Shown: piece after piece, positions 16,991 to 25,279 of the stretch
How positions within the stretch are numbered: the stretch's first letter is position 1
How the letters are laid out: each line of letters begins with the position of its first letter
Origin: Streptomyces lomondensis
Lineage (GTDB): Bacteria; Actinomycetota; Actinomycetes; Streptomycetales; Streptomycetaceae
Assembly (NCBI RefSeq): GCF_014651035.1
Contig: NZ_BMWC01000002.1
Coordinates: 434,001-498,000, forward strand
Length of the DNA stretch: 64,000 nucleotides
Direction: 5' to 3'
Made by a program: the position numbers and the translations under genes
Notes under the pieces: generated by a model
What the model was told of the DNA's origin: nothing
What the model saw: only the letters and a program-made list of their open reading frames with translations
Database searches by the model: none

Positions 16991-19594
16991 TTGAAAACCC
17001 TGCTCATCGACAATTACGACTCGTACACGTACAACCTGTTCCAGCTGATCGCCGAGGTGAACGGCGAGGAGCCGGTGGTGGTACGCAACGACGCGCCCGT
17101 CGACGGCCTGCCGGATCTCCGGGAGTTCGACAACCTCGTGGTGTCCCCGGGCCCCGGACACCCGGGCCGTGCGCGTGACTTCGGCATCGGGGCCCGGCTG
17201 ATCGCCACCTCCCCGGTGCCCGTGCTCGGCGTGTGTCTGGGGCATCAGGGCATCGCGCTCGGGGAGACCGCGCGGGTGGGGCCGGCTCCGGAGCTGCGGC
17301 ACGGGCATCTGTCCACGGTCCGCCATGACGAACGGGACCTGTTCCAGGGCCTGCCGCAGCACTTCACCGCCGTCCGCTACCACTCCCTGGCCGTACGCGA
17401 GCCGCTGCCGGAGACGCTGGAGGCCACGGCCTGGGCGGAGGACGGCGTCCTGATGGGACTGCGGCACCGCAGCCGGCCGCTGTGGGGCGTGCAGTTCCAC
17501 CCGGAGTCCGTCCTCACCGAGTACGGCCACCGCATGCTCGTGAACTTCCGCAACCTGACCGCCGAGCGGGTCGGCAAGCTGCGCGCCAAGAACACGGCGG
17601 TGCCGCCGCACGAGGGGGCCGGGCGCCGGCCCGGTGTCCCGGAGTGCGACGCGGGGGTTCGGCGGGCGAAGGTGGGGGCGGTGGTGCCGACGGCGGGGGC
17701 GGTGGTGCCGGCGGCTTCTGCGGGTCCCTGGCGTACGGCCGCCGCGGCCGTCTTCCAGGTGGCCGCCGTCTCCCAGGGCGCGGCGAGCCCGCCCGGCGGG
17801 GCCGCCCTGTCCGGCGAGACCACCTCGTCCGGCGAGACCGCCCCGTCCGGCAGGGCCGCCCTGTCCGGCAGGGCCACCTCGTCCGGCAAGGCCGCCCCGG
17901 CAGCCGAGACCGCCCCGGTGCCGGCAGCACCGTCCGCCGGGGTTGCCGCCGTCTCCCAGGCCGCGGCGAGCCCGCCCGGCAGGGCCACCCCGTCCGGCGA
18001 GGCCGCCCCGCCCGGCAAGGCCGCCCCGGCAGCCGAGGCCGCCCCGGAGCCCGCAGCGCCGTCCGCCGCCATCCCCCGGCCCCGTCGCCCCAGCCGTACC
18101 GGCTACCGGCTGCACAGCCGGCGGATCCCCGGTGCTGTCGACACCGAGGCGGTCTTCACCCGGATGTTCGCCGGGTCCCGCCGCGGGTTCTGGCTGGACA
18201 GCTCCCTGGTCGAGCCGGGCCGGTCGCGGTTCTCGTTCCTCGGGGACGACAGCGGGCCGCTCGCCGAGTTCGTGCGGTACGACGTCGCTGCCGGGCGCTG
18301 TGAGATCGAGCGGGCGGGGCGGCCGGTGCGGAAGGTCGCGGCCGGCGTCTTCGACTACCTGAAGCGGCAGTTGGCGCATCGCCGGGTGGACGCGACCGGG
18401 CTGCCGTTCGACTTCACCGGGGGCTACGTCGGCTACTTCGGCTATGAGGTGAAGGCGGACTGCGGGTCGCCCAACCGTCACCGCTCCCCCGCCCCGGACG
18501 CCGCCTGGCTGTTCGCCGACCGGGTCATCGCGGTGGACCACCAGGAGGGCTTCACCTACGCCGTCTGCCTGGCGGAGGACACCCCGCAGGCCGCCCGGGA
18601 GGCCGCCGACTGGCTGGAGAGCGCGCTGGCTGGCCTCACCTGCGTGGCGGCGGAGCGGCCGCCCCTGCCCGTGGAGCCGGCCCCGGCGGACCCGGGCGCC
18701 GCCGAGCCGTGGCTGGTGCGCGACCGGGCGACGTATCTCGCGGACATCGAGGCGTGCAAGCGGGAGTTGCGGGCGGGCACCAGTTACGAGGTCTGCCTGA
18801 CCAACGCCGCCCGGTTGCCCGCCCCGCCCGACGCGTACGCGTTCTACCGGACGCTGCGCCGCGACGACCCGGCGCCGTACGCGGCGTTCCTGAGGTTCGG
18901 GGAGCTGGAGGTGGCCGGCTCCTCGCCCGAGCGGTTCCTGCGGATCGGCCGGGACGGCAGGGCCGAGGCCAGGCCCATCAAGGGCACCGCGCCCCGGGGC
19001 GACGGCCCGGAGGAGGACGCCCGGCTGCGGGACGCGCTCGCGTCGGACGCCAAGACGCGGGCCGAGAACCTGATGATCGTGGATCTGCTCCGCAACGACC
19101 TGGGCCAGGTCTGCCGGACCGGGTCGGTGCGGGTCTCCAAGCTCATGGCCACGGAGACGTACGCCACCGTGCACCAGCTCGTCTCGACCGTGGAGGGCAG
19201 GCTGCGGCCGGGCACGGACGCGGTGGACTGCGTGCGGGCCTGCTTCCCGGGCGGGTCGATGACCGGCGCGCCCAAGCTGCGCACCATGGAGATCATCGAC
19301 GCGCTGGAGACCGAGGCCCGGGGCGTCTACTCCGGGGCCCTCGGCTACTTCGGGTGCGGCGGCGGCGCCGATCTCGGCATCGTGATCCGGACCGCGGTGA
19401 TCGCCGGCGGCCGGCTGCATCTGGGTGCGGGCGGTGCGATCGTGCTCGGCTCCGATCCGGACGCGGAGTACGAGGAGATGCTGCTGAAGACGGCGGCCCC
19501 GATGCGGGCCCTCCACCAGCGCACGGCCGACCGCATGCGGCGGCAGGGGCCGCCGGGGAACCGGGCCGGGGCGGCCGAGGAGGCCCGGCGATGA
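16991..19594 (+). CDS. pabAB: Aminodeoxychorismate synthase, fused PabA-PabB
   Basis: The 867-residue fusion makes 4-amino-4-deoxychorismate from chorismate and glutamine. Residues 1-195 are the glutaminase: MKTLLIDNYDSYTYNLF, nucleophile in VCLGHQG, His/Glu in FHPES. Residues 200-365 form a long repetitive Ala/Pro/Ser/Gly linker. Residues 370-850 are PabB with ASSPERFLR, RPIKGTAPRG, TRAENLMIVDLLRNDLG and CFPGGSMTGAPK. The PIKGT lysine is the mark of aminodeoxychorismate synthase as opposed to anthranilate synthase. The start is read as TTG 16991, spaced about nine bases from GAGGGGGG; GTG 16982 and 16964 are alternatives. Fused PabAB in an operon with ligases and a hydroxylase points to secondary metabolism. 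Confidence 0.88.
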   Translation: MKTLLIDNYDSYTYNLFQLIAEVNGEEPVVVRNDAPVDGLPDLREFDNLVVSPGPGHPGRARDFGIGARLIATSPVPVLGVCLGHQGIALGETARVGPAPELRHGHLSTVRHDERDLFQGLPQHFTAVRYHSLAVREPLPETLEATAWAEDGVLMGLRHRSRPLWGVQFHPESVLTEYGHRMLVNFRNLTAERVGKLRAKNTAVPPHEGAGRRPGVPECDAGVRRAKVGAVVPTAGAVVPAASAGPWRTAAAAVFQVAAVSQGAASPPGGAALSGETTSSGETAPSGRAALSGRATSSGKAAPAAETAPVPAAPSAGVAAVSQAAASPPGRATPSGEAAPPGKAAPAAEAAPEPAAPSAAIPRPRRPSRTGYRLHSRRIPGAVDTEAVFTRMFAGSRRGFWLDSSLVEPGRSRFSFLGDDSGPLAEFVRYDVAAGRCEIERAGRPVRKVAAGVFDYLKRQLAHRRVDATGLPFDFTGGYVGYFGYEVKADCGSPNRHRSPAPDAAWLFADRVIAVDHQEGFTYAVCLAEDTPQAAREAADWLESALAGLTCVAAERPPLPVEPAPADPGAAEPWLVRDRATYLADIEACKRELRAGTSYEVCLTNAARLPAPPDAYAFYRTLRRDDPAPYAAFLRFGELEVAGSSPERFLRIGRDGRAEARPIKGTAPRGDGPEEDARLRDALASDAKTRAENLMIVDLLRNDLGQVCRTGSVRVSKLMATETYATVHQLVSTVEGRLRPGTDAVDCVRACFPGGSMTGAPKLRTMEIIDALETEARGVYSGALGYFGCGGGADLGIVIRTAVIAGGRLHLGAGGAIVLGSDPDAEYEEMLLKTAAPMRALHQRTADRMRRQGPPGNRAGAAEEARR
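17760..18072. repeat. In-frame duplicated, microrepeat-rich linker inside pabAB
   Basis: Two large in-frame copies can be seen: each begins AAVSQ(G/A)AASPPG and ends KAAPAAE-A-P-PAAPSA, the first about 180 bp and the second about 130 bp. Inside them 15-bp units of the type TCCGGCAAGGCCGCC, encoding SG(K/R/E)AA or similar, recur. This low-complexity stretch separates the glutaminase and synthase halves of PabAB. Confidence 0.8.
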
Positions 19595-21114
19595 CGAGTC
19601 CGCAGGTCACCCTGCACCCGGTCGAGGCCGAGGCGCCCGGGAATCTCGCGGCCCAGCTCGCCGGGCTCGCCGAGCGGCGCGGGTGGGGCGGGCGGGCCGC
19701 CTTCCACCAGGGGCACCGGTCCTCCACCCACGGCGAGGTGCACGACCTCGCGGCCCGGGCCGCCACCGTGCTCGCCGGGCACGGGGTCCGGCCCGGCGAC
19801 CGTGTGCTGCTGGCGCTGCCCGACTCCCTCGCCTGGGTGACGGCCTTCCTCGCCACCGCCCGCCTCGGCGCCGTGGCCGTCCTGGTCAATCCCGAACTCC
19901 CGGCGGCCGACCACGCGTTCCTCGCCGAGGACACCGGCGCCGTGCTGTGTGTGACGGGACCGGGCCTGGAGGACCGGTTCCCCGGCCGGGCGCGCCTCGG
20001 CGCCGACCAGCTGATGGCCCTCGCCCCGGCCGCCGGGCCCGCGCCCGCCCACCAGGTCGACGCGCACACCCCGCTCTACGTCCAGTACACCTCCGGCACC
20101 ACGGGCCGCCCCAAGGGTGTCGTGCACACGCACGGCGATCCGCGGACGTACCACGACCTGGTCGGCCGGCGGGTGCTGCGGATCACCGCGGACGACGTCA
20201 CCCTGTCGGTGTCGAAGCTGTTCTTCGCCTACGGCTTCGGCAACGCCTTCGTCTTCCCGCTCTTCTCGGGCTCGTCCGCCGTCCTGGTGGACCGGCGCCC
20301 CACCCCGGCGACCGTCGACGAGCTCGTCGCCCGGCACCGGGTGACGCTGCTCTACTCCGTGCCGTCCGCGTACGCCGCCTTGGTGGCCGAGCGGGGCAGC
20401 GGGCACGAGGGGTGCTTCGCCTCGGTGCGGGCCGCCGTGTCGGCCGGGGAGGGGCTGCCGGAGGGCCTGGCCGAGCAGGTGACCGCGCTGCTCGGGGCGC
20501 CGGTGCTGGAGCAGATCGGCTCCACCGAGGCCGGTCACGCGTTCTGCGCCAACGGTTTCTCCCACCACCACCCGGGCACCGTCGGCCGTCCCGTCCCCGG
20601 CTTCGAGGTGGAATTGCGCGACCGCGACGGCCATCCGGTGCCGGACGGCGAGGAGGGCGAGATGTGGGTGCGCGGGCCGACGGTGACGCCCGGCTATCTG
20701 AACCGGCCCGAGGAGACCGCGCGGGCCCTGGTCGGCGGCTGGCTGGCCACGCGGGACCGGGCGTGCCGCGAACCGGACGGCTCCTACCGGCATCTGGGCC
20801 GCGCCGACGACATGGAGATGGTCGGCGGGATCACCGTCTCCCCACTGGAGGTGGAGGCCGTGCTGCGCGGTCATCCGGCGGTGCGGGAGGTGGGGGTCGC
20901 GGCCGTGCCGGACGGGCGGGGCGCGAGCCGGCTGCGGGCGTTCGTGGTCCCGGTGCCGCCGCTGCGGGACGGTCTGGCGGACGAGCTCATCGGCCGGGCG
21001 CGGGAGAGCCTCGCCGCGTTCAAGGTCCCCCGCAGCGTCAGCTTCGTCCCGTCGCTGCCCCGCACCGCGACCGGAAAGCTCCGCCGCCATCTGCTCCGCC
21101 GGGGCGCCTGGTGA
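19591..21114 (+). CDS. Benzoate-CoA ligase-like adenylate-forming enzyme
   Basis: The 507-residue protein has the AMP-binding P-loop YTSGTTGRPKGVVHTHG, the segment SKLFFAYGFGNAFVFPL typical of benzoate/aminobenzoate CoA ligases, QIGSTEAGH, and the C-terminal catalytic lysine in PRTATGKLRRHLL. It should activate an aromatic acid as adenylate and then CoA thioester. The start ATG overlaps the pabAB stop (ATGA), so coupling to aminobenzoate formation is likely and 4-aminobenzoate or a hydroxylated form is the expected substrate. The next ligase starts just after its end. Confidence 0.85.
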   Translation: MTSPQVTLHPVEAEAPGNLAAQLAGLAERRGWGGRAAFHQGHRSSTHGEVHDLAARAATVLAGHGVRPGDRVLLALPDSLAWVTAFLATARLGAVAVLVNPELPAADHAFLAEDTGAVLCVTGPGLEDRFPGRARLGADQLMALAPAAGPAPAHQVDAHTPLYVQYTSGTTGRPKGVVHTHGDPRTYHDLVGRRVLRITADDVTLSVSKLFFAYGFGNAFVFPLFSGSSAVLVDRRPTPATVDELVARHRVTLLYSVPSAYAALVAERGSGHEGCFASVRAAVSAGEGLPEGLAEQVTALLGAPVLEQIGSTEAGHAFCANGFSHHHPGTVGRPVPGFEVELRDRDGHPVPDGEEGEMWVRGPTVTPGYLNRPEETARALVGGWLATRDRACREPDGSYRHLGRADDMEMVGGITVSPLEVEAVLRGHPAVREVGVAAVPDGRGASRLRAFVVPVPPLRDGLADELIGRARESLAAFKVPRSVSFVPSLPRTATGKLRRHLLRRGAW

Positions 21115-21137
21115 ACCGCTCGGAAAGGAACGACCCC

Positions 21138-22709
21138 ATGCGACAGCCCCTGTTCGCCGACCGCGGCTTCTACCTGGGACCGGTCTTCCGGCGTGCCGCC
21201 GACCGGCACGGGGCCGTCTTCGTCACCCTGGACCGGCCGCTGGACGTCGCCCCCGCCCTCGGGGTCGACCTGACCTACACCGTCCTGGCCGACCTGGTCG
21301 AGGAGCTGTCGGGACGGCTGTGGGAGGCCGGGGTGCGGCCCTCGGAGCAGGTCGTCGTGCACAAGGCCGACAACGTCGACATCATGCTGCTGACCTGCGC
21401 CGCCTCCCGGATCGGCGCGGTGCCGGTACTGCTGTCGCCCGCGCTGGCCCCCGAGGTGGCCGGGCAGCTCCTGGAGCGGCTGCGCCGGCCCTGGCTGATC
21501 ACAGACAGCGTCACCCTGGCCGGCCTCAAGGGCCTGGACCTGCCGGGGCTCGTGCGGCGGACGCTCGCCGTGGACGACGCGCCCGGGGCGGAGCCGCTGG
21601 CGGCGTACGCCGGGGCCGAGCCGCCCCCGCCCGTCCGGCTCCACCCCCGCGAACCCGCCCTCATCACCCACAGCTCGGGCACCACCGGCGTCCCCAAACT
21701 GGCCGTGCACTGCGCGCAGACCATGTGGAACCGGCTCGTGCCGCAGCAGGCGATGGGCTGGCCCACCCGGGGCGAGACCGCGGCCCTGCACATGTCGTTC
21801 GTGCACTCGCGCTTCTACCACCTGCTCGGCGTGCTGCTGCACTTCGGCAGCCCGCTCGTGCTGATCACCGACCCGGACCCGGCCGCGGTGGGCCCGCTGC
21901 TGGTCCGGCACCGGCCCGGCATCGTGGAGACGCACCCCAACACGTTCGTGCTGTGGGAGGAACTGGCCGACGCGCCCGGCGCCCCGCTGTCCCGGGTCCG
22001 GTCGTACGGCTCGACGTTCGACGCGATCCATCCGCGTACCGTGCGGCGGCTGCTGAACGCGTCGCGGCGGCGTACGCCCTGGCTGATCCAGCTGTACGGG
22101 CAGAGCGAGACGGGCCCGGTGGCGTTCCAGGTGGTGACCCGGCGCGGCGCCGCCCGCGCGGACGGCCGCCGGGTCGGGTTCGGGATACCCGGCTTCACCC
22201 GGGTCCGCGTCACCGACGCCGCGGGCAGGCCGGTCCCGCCGGGCACGCCCGGCCGGATCGAGGCCCGCACCCGGGGCCGGATCCTCACCTACCTCGGCAT
22301 GCCGGAGCGCTACGACCGCCAGCTCACCGACGGCTGGTGGGAGATGGGCGACCTGGGCCACCGCAGCCGCCTGGGCGCGCTGCACCTGATCGACCGTGAG
22401 GTGGACCGGATCGACGCCGTGCACAGCAACCTGGAGGTCGAGGACGCGCTGATGTCCCGGCTGGAGGAGCTGCGCGAGGTCGTCATCGTGCCGGGCGCGG
22501 ACCGGGAGCCGGTGCCGGTGGTGTGCGTGCGCGGCGAGCGGCCCCTGGACCCGGAGCGCTGGCGGCGGGCCACGGCGGACCTGCCGGCAATGGCCGAACC
22601 GCGGCAGTGGCGGTTCGAGGACCTGCCGATGACCGCGACCTGGAAGGTGAAGCGCGTGGAGATCGCCCGGATGCTGACCGGGACCAGGGCCGAAGGCGCC
22701 CGGGCATGA
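21138..22709 (+). CDS. Second AMP-dependent acyl ligase/synthetase
   Basis: The 523-residue protein is a divergent acyl-adenylating enzyme: P-loop THSSGTTGVPKLAVHC, LYGQSETGPVAFQ, and a C-terminal MTATWKVKR in which the usual Gly before the catalytic Lys is Trp. The unusual A10 motif and its distance from the first ligase suggest a different acyl acceptor or substrate, for example amide or ester formation rather than CoA thioester; this is inference. The ATG at 21138 has GGAAAGGA in front; an upstream GTG at 21111 overlapping the previous stop is an alternative. Its stop overlaps the FAD monooxygenase start (ATGA). Confidence 0.75.
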   Translation: MRQPLFADRGFYLGPVFRRAADRHGAVFVTLDRPLDVAPALGVDLTYTVLADLVEELSGRLWEAGVRPSEQVVVHKADNVDIMLLTCAASRIGAVPVLLSPALAPEVAGQLLERLRRPWLITDSVTLAGLKGLDLPGLVRRTLAVDDAPGAEPLAAYAGAEPPPPVRLHPREPALITHSSGTTGVPKLAVHCAQTMWNRLVPQQAMGWPTRGETAALHMSFVHSRFYHLLGVLLHFGSPLVLITDPDPAAVGPLLVRHRPGIVETHPNTFVLWEELADAPGAPLSRVRSYGSTFDAIHPRTVRRLLNASRRRTPWLIQLYGQSETGPVAFQVVTRRGAARADGRRVGFGIPGFTRVRVTDAAGRPVPPGTPGRIEARTRGRILTYLGMPERYDRQLTDGWWEMGDLGHRSRLGALHLIDREVDRIDAVHSNLEVEDALMSRLEELREVVIVPGADREPVPVVCVRGERPLDPERWRRATADLPAMAEPRQWRFEDLPMTATWKVKRVEIARMLTGTRAEGARA

Positions 22710-23884
22710 GCCCGGTCGTGGTGGTGGGCGCCGGGCCCGCGGGCCTGTCGGCTGCCCTCGCGCTGCGGGCTCACGGACTCCCCGTCGTCCTGCTGGAGGC
22801 CGACCCGGAGGACCGTCGACGGCCGGGCAGCCGGGCCCTGTTCGTGCACCGCGAGACCCTCGCCCTGCTGGACGCCATGCTGCCCGGCCTCGCCGCCGAG
22901 ATCACGTCGTACGGGCGGACCTGGCACACCAGGCGCACCCTCTACCGGGGCCGCGAGGTCTACGCCCGGACCTTCCCGCCCCCGTCCGGCCCGCCGCCCT
23001 TCACCAGCCTGCGCCAGACGGACACCGAACGGTTCCTGCGGGCGGCCTGCGAGCGGGCCGGCGTGGAGTTCGTCTGGGGGGCGCGCGTGGCGGGTGTACG
23101 CACCACGGAGACCGGGGTCCGGCTGACGGGTGCGGACGGACAGGTGTGGTCCGGCTCCTACGCCGTCGCCGCCGACGGGGCCCGCTCCACGGTCCGGCGC
23201 GAGCTGGGCATCGAGCTGGAGGGGACCCACGGCGAGGGCGTCCACGTCGTCGTGGACGTCGCCGACGTCCCGGGCGCCGAGCTGCCGCTGGAGCGGGTCT
23301 TCCACTACGAGCATCCGGGGGTCGGCGGGCGCAGTGTGATGCGGGTGCCGTTCACCGGGGGCTTCCAGGTCGACCTCCAGTGCCGGGACGACGACCGGCC
23401 GGAGGAGTTCGGCAGCGAGGAGGCCGTACGGCGCTGGCTGCCCGCGGTCGCCGGGGACGGCTACGGCGACCGGATCCTGTGGGTGTCGACGTACCGCTTC
23501 CTGCGCAAGGTGGCGGCCTCGTTCACCGATCCGCGCGGGCGGGTGCTGCTGGCCGGCGAGGCGGCGCATCTCTTCCCGCCGTTCGGGGCGCGCGGCATGA
23601 ACAGCGGGATCGCGGACGCGGCGGCGGCTGCCGAGGCGATCGCCGCGGGGACGGGGGAGGCGGTGGCGCGCTTCGCCGAGGTGCGGCGCGCGGCGGCCCT
23701 GTTCAACAGCGCCGCGGCCGGTGCGGCCCTGGACCATCTGCGGCCGCGCCGCCGGATCGTCCGGGTCGGGCAGCGGGCGGCGGCGGCGCTGGCGCCGGTG
23801 CTGCCGTGGTGCGGATCCTGGCTGGAGCACGCGCCGTACGGGCCCCGGCACGGGGCGCCGGCCGTCGCGGGCGGCAGGTACTGA
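22706..23884 (+). CDS. FAD-dependent aromatic monooxygenase (group A)
   Basis: The 392-residue flavoprotein has the Rossmann motif VVVVGAGPAGLSAALAL, the Asp-Gly motif YAVAADGARSTVRREL and the second FAD motif in LLAGEAAHLFPPFGARGMN, where the usual GD is GE. The family hydroxylates aromatic acids using NAD(P)H and oxygen (p-hydroxybenzoate hydroxylase type). In this operon ring hydroxylation, or oxidative decarboxylation, of an aminobenzoate is the natural guess. It is translationally coupled to the ligase before it, and the PabC-like gene follows after 11 bp. Confidence 0.82.
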   Translation: MSPVVVVGAGPAGLSAALALRAHGLPVVLLEADPEDRRRPGSRALFVHRETLALLDAMLPGLAAEITSYGRTWHTRRTLYRGREVYARTFPPPSGPPPFTSLRQTDTERFLRAACERAGVEFVWGARVAGVRTTETGVRLTGADGQVWSGSYAVAADGARSTVRRELGIELEGTHGEGVHVVVDVADVPGAELPLERVFHYEHPGVGGRSVMRVPFTGGFQVDLQCRDDDRPEEFGSEEAVRRWLPAVAGDGYGDRILWVSTYRFLRKVAASFTDPRGRVLLAGEAAHLFPPFGARGMNSGIADAAAAAEAIAAGTGEAVARFAEVRRAAALFNSAAAGAALDHLRPRRRIVRVGQRAAAALAPVLPWCGSWLEHAPYGPRHGAPAVAGGRY

Positions 23885-23895
23885 AGGAGGAACAG

Positions 23896-24699
23896 TTGAA
23901 GACCAGACCGGCGGTGGCGGAGGGCCTGTGGACGTGGACGCCGGGCCGCGGCCTGGCCCCGGCCCCGGATCAGGCGGCCTGTGGGCGGCTGCTGGTGGCG
24001 GACTCGTGGCTGCTGCGCGAGGGCCGGGTCCGCGCCTACGCCCGGCACCGTGAGCGGTTCTCGCGGTCCTGCGGTGAGTGCGGCGGGCCGGAGCCGCGCC
24101 GGCTCGTCGAGTTCTGGCAGGACATGACCGCCGTGCTGCCGCGCACGGGTGCGTGGTTCCCCCGGGTGGAACTCGCCGCGGGATCCCTGGAGTTGCGGCT
24201 GCGGCTGCGGCCCGCTCCGCCGCTCGGGTCGGCGATCCGGCTGTGGGCGGCGGGCCAGTCCGACCCGCGGACCGTGCCCCGCCGCAAGGGCCCGGACCTG
24301 GAGACCCTGGCCCGGATGCGCCGCCGGGCCTGCGGCGAGGGCGCGGACGAGGCGGTGCTGATCGCGCCCTCGGGCACGGTGCTGGAGTCGGCCACCGCCA
24401 GCCTCCTGTGGTGGGAGGACGACACCCTGTGCCTGCCCCCGCCCCGGCTGCCCGTCCTGCCGGGTGTGACGGCCGGGCTGGTCCAGGAGCGGGCGCTGCG
24501 CTCCGGGATCCGTATCGCGCACCGCGAGCGGACCGTGGCCGAACTGGACGGCCGTGAGGTGTGGCTGACGAACGCGCTGCACGGGATCCGGCCGGTGACG
24601 GAGTGGATCGGACGGCCGATGCGAGTGCCTCCGGCGGAACGGGCCGGGGAATGGCGGGCGTGGCTGGACGGAGTTATGGAACCGCTGCCGGAGAGCTGA
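23896..24699 (+). CDS. pabC: Aminodeoxychorismate lyase-like class IV PLP enzyme (PabC-like)
   Basis: The 267-residue protein has the class IV aminotransferase layout: a probable PLP lysine in RRKGPDLETL and the EAVLIAPSGTVLESATASLLW block with conserved Glu. PabC splits aminodeoxychorismate into 4-aminobenzoate and pyruvate, completing the route begun by PabAB. The start is TTG 23896 behind a perfect AAGGAGG, the second TTG start in this operon. Its presence beside PabAB argues that free 4-aminobenzoate, not 4-amino-phenylalanine, is the pathway intermediate. A strong terminator follows. Confidence 0.8.
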   Translation: MKTRPAVAEGLWTWTPGRGLAPAPDQAACGRLLVADSWLLREGRVRAYARHRERFSRSCGECGGPEPRRLVEFWQDMTAVLPRTGAWFPRVELAAGSLELRLRLRPAPPLGSAIRLWAAGQSDPRTVPRRKGPDLETLARMRRRACGEGADEAVLIAPSGTVLESATASLLWWEDDTLCLPPPRLPVLPGVTAGLVQERALRSGIRIAHRERTVAELDGREVWLTNALHGIRPVTEWIGRPMRVPPAERAGEWRAWLDGVMEPLPES

Positions 24700-24717
24700 A
24701 TTCCAGGGGAATGGTTA

Positions 24718-24751
24718 CGCCGGGTCGGAGGAATTCGACCCGGCGCGTTTT
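24718..24751 (+). terminator. Rho-independent terminator of the aminobenzoate operon
   Basis: A perfect 10-bp stem, CGCCGGGTCG paired with CGACCCGGCG around an 8-base loop, is followed by CGTTTTCC. It lies 19 bp after the PabC-like stop and before the end of the convergent AhpD-like gene. Confidence 0.85.
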
Positions 24752-24763
24752 CCGCTGTCCGCT

Positions 24764-25231
24764 TCAGTTCTTCGGCACCATACGCGTCGCTATCGCGATC
24801 CGGTTGTACGCGTTGATGACGGTGGCCGCCCAGATGAGGGCCGCGATCTGGTTCTCGTCGAAGACCCCGGCCGCCTCGGCGTAGACCGCGTCCGGGACGC
24901 GGCCGTCGTGGACCAGGGTCACGGCCTCGGTCAACGCCAGGGCGGCGCGCTCGCGTTCCGTGAAGAAGGGCGTCTCCCGCCAGGCGTTCAGGGTGTAGAT
25001 GCGCTGCTCGGTCTCGCCCCGGGCGCGGGCGTCCTTGGTGTGCAGGTCGAGGCAGAACGCGCAGCCGTTGATCTGCGAGGCGCGGATCCTGACCAGTTCC
25101 AGCAGTTCCGGTTCGAGTTCGGCGTCCTGCGCCGCGGAAACGGCGGCGGCATGCAGGGAACCCATTGCGGCGGAGACGTCGGGGGTGATTTTCTTCAGGG
25201 CCACACGGGACGGGGAAAGGCTTTCGCTCAT
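24764..25231 (-). CDS. AhpD-like / carboxymuconolactone decarboxylase family protein
   Basis: The 155-residue protein has the AhpD/CMD core with RIRASQINGCAFCLDLHTKD, where the CxxCxxxH motif is the redox or acid-base centre. Members act as peroxidase-linked disulfide reductases or as decarboxylases. Two paralogues lie 1.5-2.5 kb away beyond the MocR gene, with matching CAFC motifs. Start is ATG 25231; ATG 25258 would add nine residues. It follows the MocR gene on the same strand with a 48-bp gap. Confidence 0.83.
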   Translation of the reverse strand: MSESLSPSRVALKKITPDVSAAMGSLHAAAVSAAQDAELEPELLELVRIRASQINGCAFCLDLHTKDARARGETEQRIYTLNAWRETPFFTERERAALALTEAVTLVHDGRVPDAVYAEAAGVFDENQIAALIWAATVINAYNRIAIATRMVPKN

Positions 25232-25279
25232 GGGGTGACCATATCCTTCGCACGGCATTCCGGAGGCGAATTCCCGCGA

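Noticed and set aside
16895..19516. An 873-codon open frame antisense to pabAB
   Set aside because: It is the mirror of a high-GC gene; composition is Arg/Gly/His-rich, no domain is visible, and the opposite strand encodes an unmistakable PabAB.
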